Assembly: GCA_964392345.1 (NCBI GenBank)
Contig: CAYMPQ010000080.1
Span: forward strand, 1 to 6,100
DNA length: 6,100 nt
Reading direction: 5' to 3'
From: JAUVXY01 sp964392345
GTDB lineage: Bacteria > Actinomycetota > Humimicrobiia > Humimicrobiales > Humimicrobiaceae
Position 1 is the stretch's first letter. The number at the start of each line of letters is the position of its first letter. The position numbers and the translations under genes are program-made. Under the pieces are notes generated by a model. That model had not been told where the DNA came from, did no database searches, and saw nothing but the letters and a program-made list of their open reading frames with translations. Shown here piece by piece: positions 4,934 through 6,100 of this stretch.

Positions 4934-6100
4934 GAAACAGAAATTTAATAAAAAAATAGACATATATACACTGTTAAAACAGGCCTGGGAGTCATTTGCC
5001 ATCCAGGGTGAAATTGTAACCAGCCTTTCGGATATATTAAAAAAACTTCTTCAGGTCGATCTTCATTCCATAGCAGAAAATTATGGTATCAAACAACCTT
5101 CCAAAAAAAGCGATATAGAGATTATTGCCAGGCTTCTTAAGCTGATGGCAAATAGAAAAAAGGTAGAGGAAATACTTATGATTGCCAGGCCTGATGAGTT
5201 TGACCTTTTTTTAGGACTTCTGGATATGGATTTTATGGATATAGATGACATGTCTTATGAAAGCTATGCATACCTTATGGATTATGGGATTGTTTTTTCT
5301 TTTTACCATCAGGGAAAACGCTACCTTGTGGTATCGGAGGAAATAAAAGATATTTACAGCAGTATCAATAAACCGGTATTCACTAAACACAGAGAAAAGT
5401 ATCAGCTGGTCTACAGATACATAAAAGCATTATGCAATTTTTATGGCGCATTTGAGCCGGGACAGTTTGTTAATATTTTTAATTCCTTAAACCAGGACCG
5501 GCTTACTTATGCTGGATTTAAAAGGATTTATGATAAGCTTGCTTCCAGAACCCAGAATTTTTTCAATTATGGCGAATACATTTTAGGAGAATATTTTGGC
5601 CATGTCAGTTATGATGAGATGGATTCGTTTTTAGAAAAGATAAGGGATAAGCCTTATTATGTTCCCAAAAAAGAAGAGCTTCTCAAAAAAGCCGAGGATT
5701 TATATTTTGAATTGACCCCCCAGCTTAATGCCCTGAGGGATTATATTATTAGTAATATGTGTAAGGATGAAGAAACTGTTGACTCGCTTATAGAGGACAT
5801 TGAATTACTCTGTTTTATGGAGCAGCCTTTTAATGAGGTTATTTATGAGTTTAAAAGAAACGGCATATTGTTTGAAAGTACCAGGCAGTTAAATACCCTT
5901 ATGTCACTTCTGGCAGATGTATATAACAATACAAGAACCTGGAACAATCGCGGTTATACGGCAAAAGAAATGAATGAAATTCTGGGAAAAAACATTCCTC
6001 TTGTAACCGGTATCCCAATTGATAAGCTGGATGATGTGATTTTCAAAAAGGTGGGAAGAAATGATCCCTGTCCCTGCGGCAGCGGGAAGAAATATAAGAA
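4911..6100 (+). CDS. SEC-C zinc-binding motif protein, 3' end outside window
   Basis: A long frame of 396 codons remains open at the window edge. Its last visible residues, VGRNDPCPCGSGKKYK (381-396), are the start of a SEC-C motif, with C387 and C389 as the first zinc ligands; the closing Cys-Cys or Cys-His pair would lie just outside. Residues 38-79 (SLSDILKKLLQVDLHSIAEN, then YGIKQPSKKSDIEIIARLL) look like a SAP/Rho-N-type helical module, which in other proteins binds nucleic acid. The middle 300 residues are helical, rich in aromatic and charged residues, and match no domain I can name. ATG 4911 is the only start after an in-frame stop at 4905-4907, but it has no clear ribosome binding site and lies inside the truncated nucleotidyltransferase frame, so the true N-terminus may have been altered by the same rearrangement. 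Function is unknown. Confidence 0.8.
   Translation, partial: MLWESNSKKQKFNKKIDIYTLLKQAWESFAIQGEIVTSLSDILKKLLQVDLHSIAENYGIKQPSKKSDIEIIARLLKLMANRKKVEEILMIARPDEFDLFLGLLDMDFMDIDDMSYESYAYLMDYGIVFSFYHQGKRYLVVSEEIKDIYSSINKPVFTKHREKYQLVYRYIKALCNFYGAFEPGQFVNIFNSLNQDRLTYAGFKRIYDKLASRTQNFFNYGEYILGEYFGHVSYDEMDSFLEKIRDKPYYVPKKEELLKKAEDLYFELTPQLNALRDYIISNMCKDEETVDSLIEDIELLCFMEQPFNEVIYEFKRNGILFESTRQLNTLMSLLADVYNNTRTWNNRGYTAKEMNEILGKNIPLVTGIPIDKLDDVIFKKVGRNDPCPCGSGKKYK

Noticed and set aside
1..6100. CRISPR array, tRNA or rRNA genes
   Set aside because: No regularly spaced repeats, cloverleaf structures or ribosomal RNA segments are visible.

Overview
The window is AT-rich DNA with AAGGAG-type ribosome binding sites, dense TTT/AAA codon use and gene families typical of low-GC Firmicutes. 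It most resembles an accessory region of an anaerobic Clostridia-type genome. This is inferred from composition and family memory, with no database search.

Layout. Positions 1-431 are the 3' end of a group II intron: the C-terminal maturase part of its protein, then RNA domains V and VI up to a plausible 3' splice site at 431. Positions 500-862 hold the decayed 3' end of an IS91-like transposase gene with two frameshifts and an early stop. Positions 863-1120 are non-coding and contain an imperfect direct repeat. A complete DinJ-YafQ type II toxin-antitoxin pair lies on the minus strand (1121-1668), with a recognisable RBS and extended -10. Positions 1669-1975 are a graveyard: the end of an unknown reading frame (about 1761-1876) and a second, diverged copy of the transposase tail (1900-1970). 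A complete AAA+ ATPase of the AAA_14/DUF4143 type follows on the minus strand (1976-3280), with its own promoter and a strong inverted repeat upstream. Positions 3299-3949 are mostly non-coding, with a possible 36-codon ORF and a second copy of the unknown-frame segment. Positions 3950-4706 are a two-gene MNT nucleotidyltransferase/HEPN operon with an 8-base overlap. Positions 4778-4933 encode a truncated second nucleotidyltransferase. From 4911 to the window end runs a large, 3'-incomplete ORF ending in a SEC-C zinc-binding motif.

Together this looks like a genomic island that collects selfish or self-regulating two-gene modules (DinJ-YafQ, MNT-HEPN) and a predicted ATPase among worn-out mobile elements. 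No gene here clearly belongs to a metabolic pathway. I see no convincing new multi-gene system. The points most worth a second look are the HEPN protein, whose catalytic-motif histidine position reads Asn, the truncated nucleotidyltransferase beside it, and the repeated remnants that suggest past duplication or transposition across this island.
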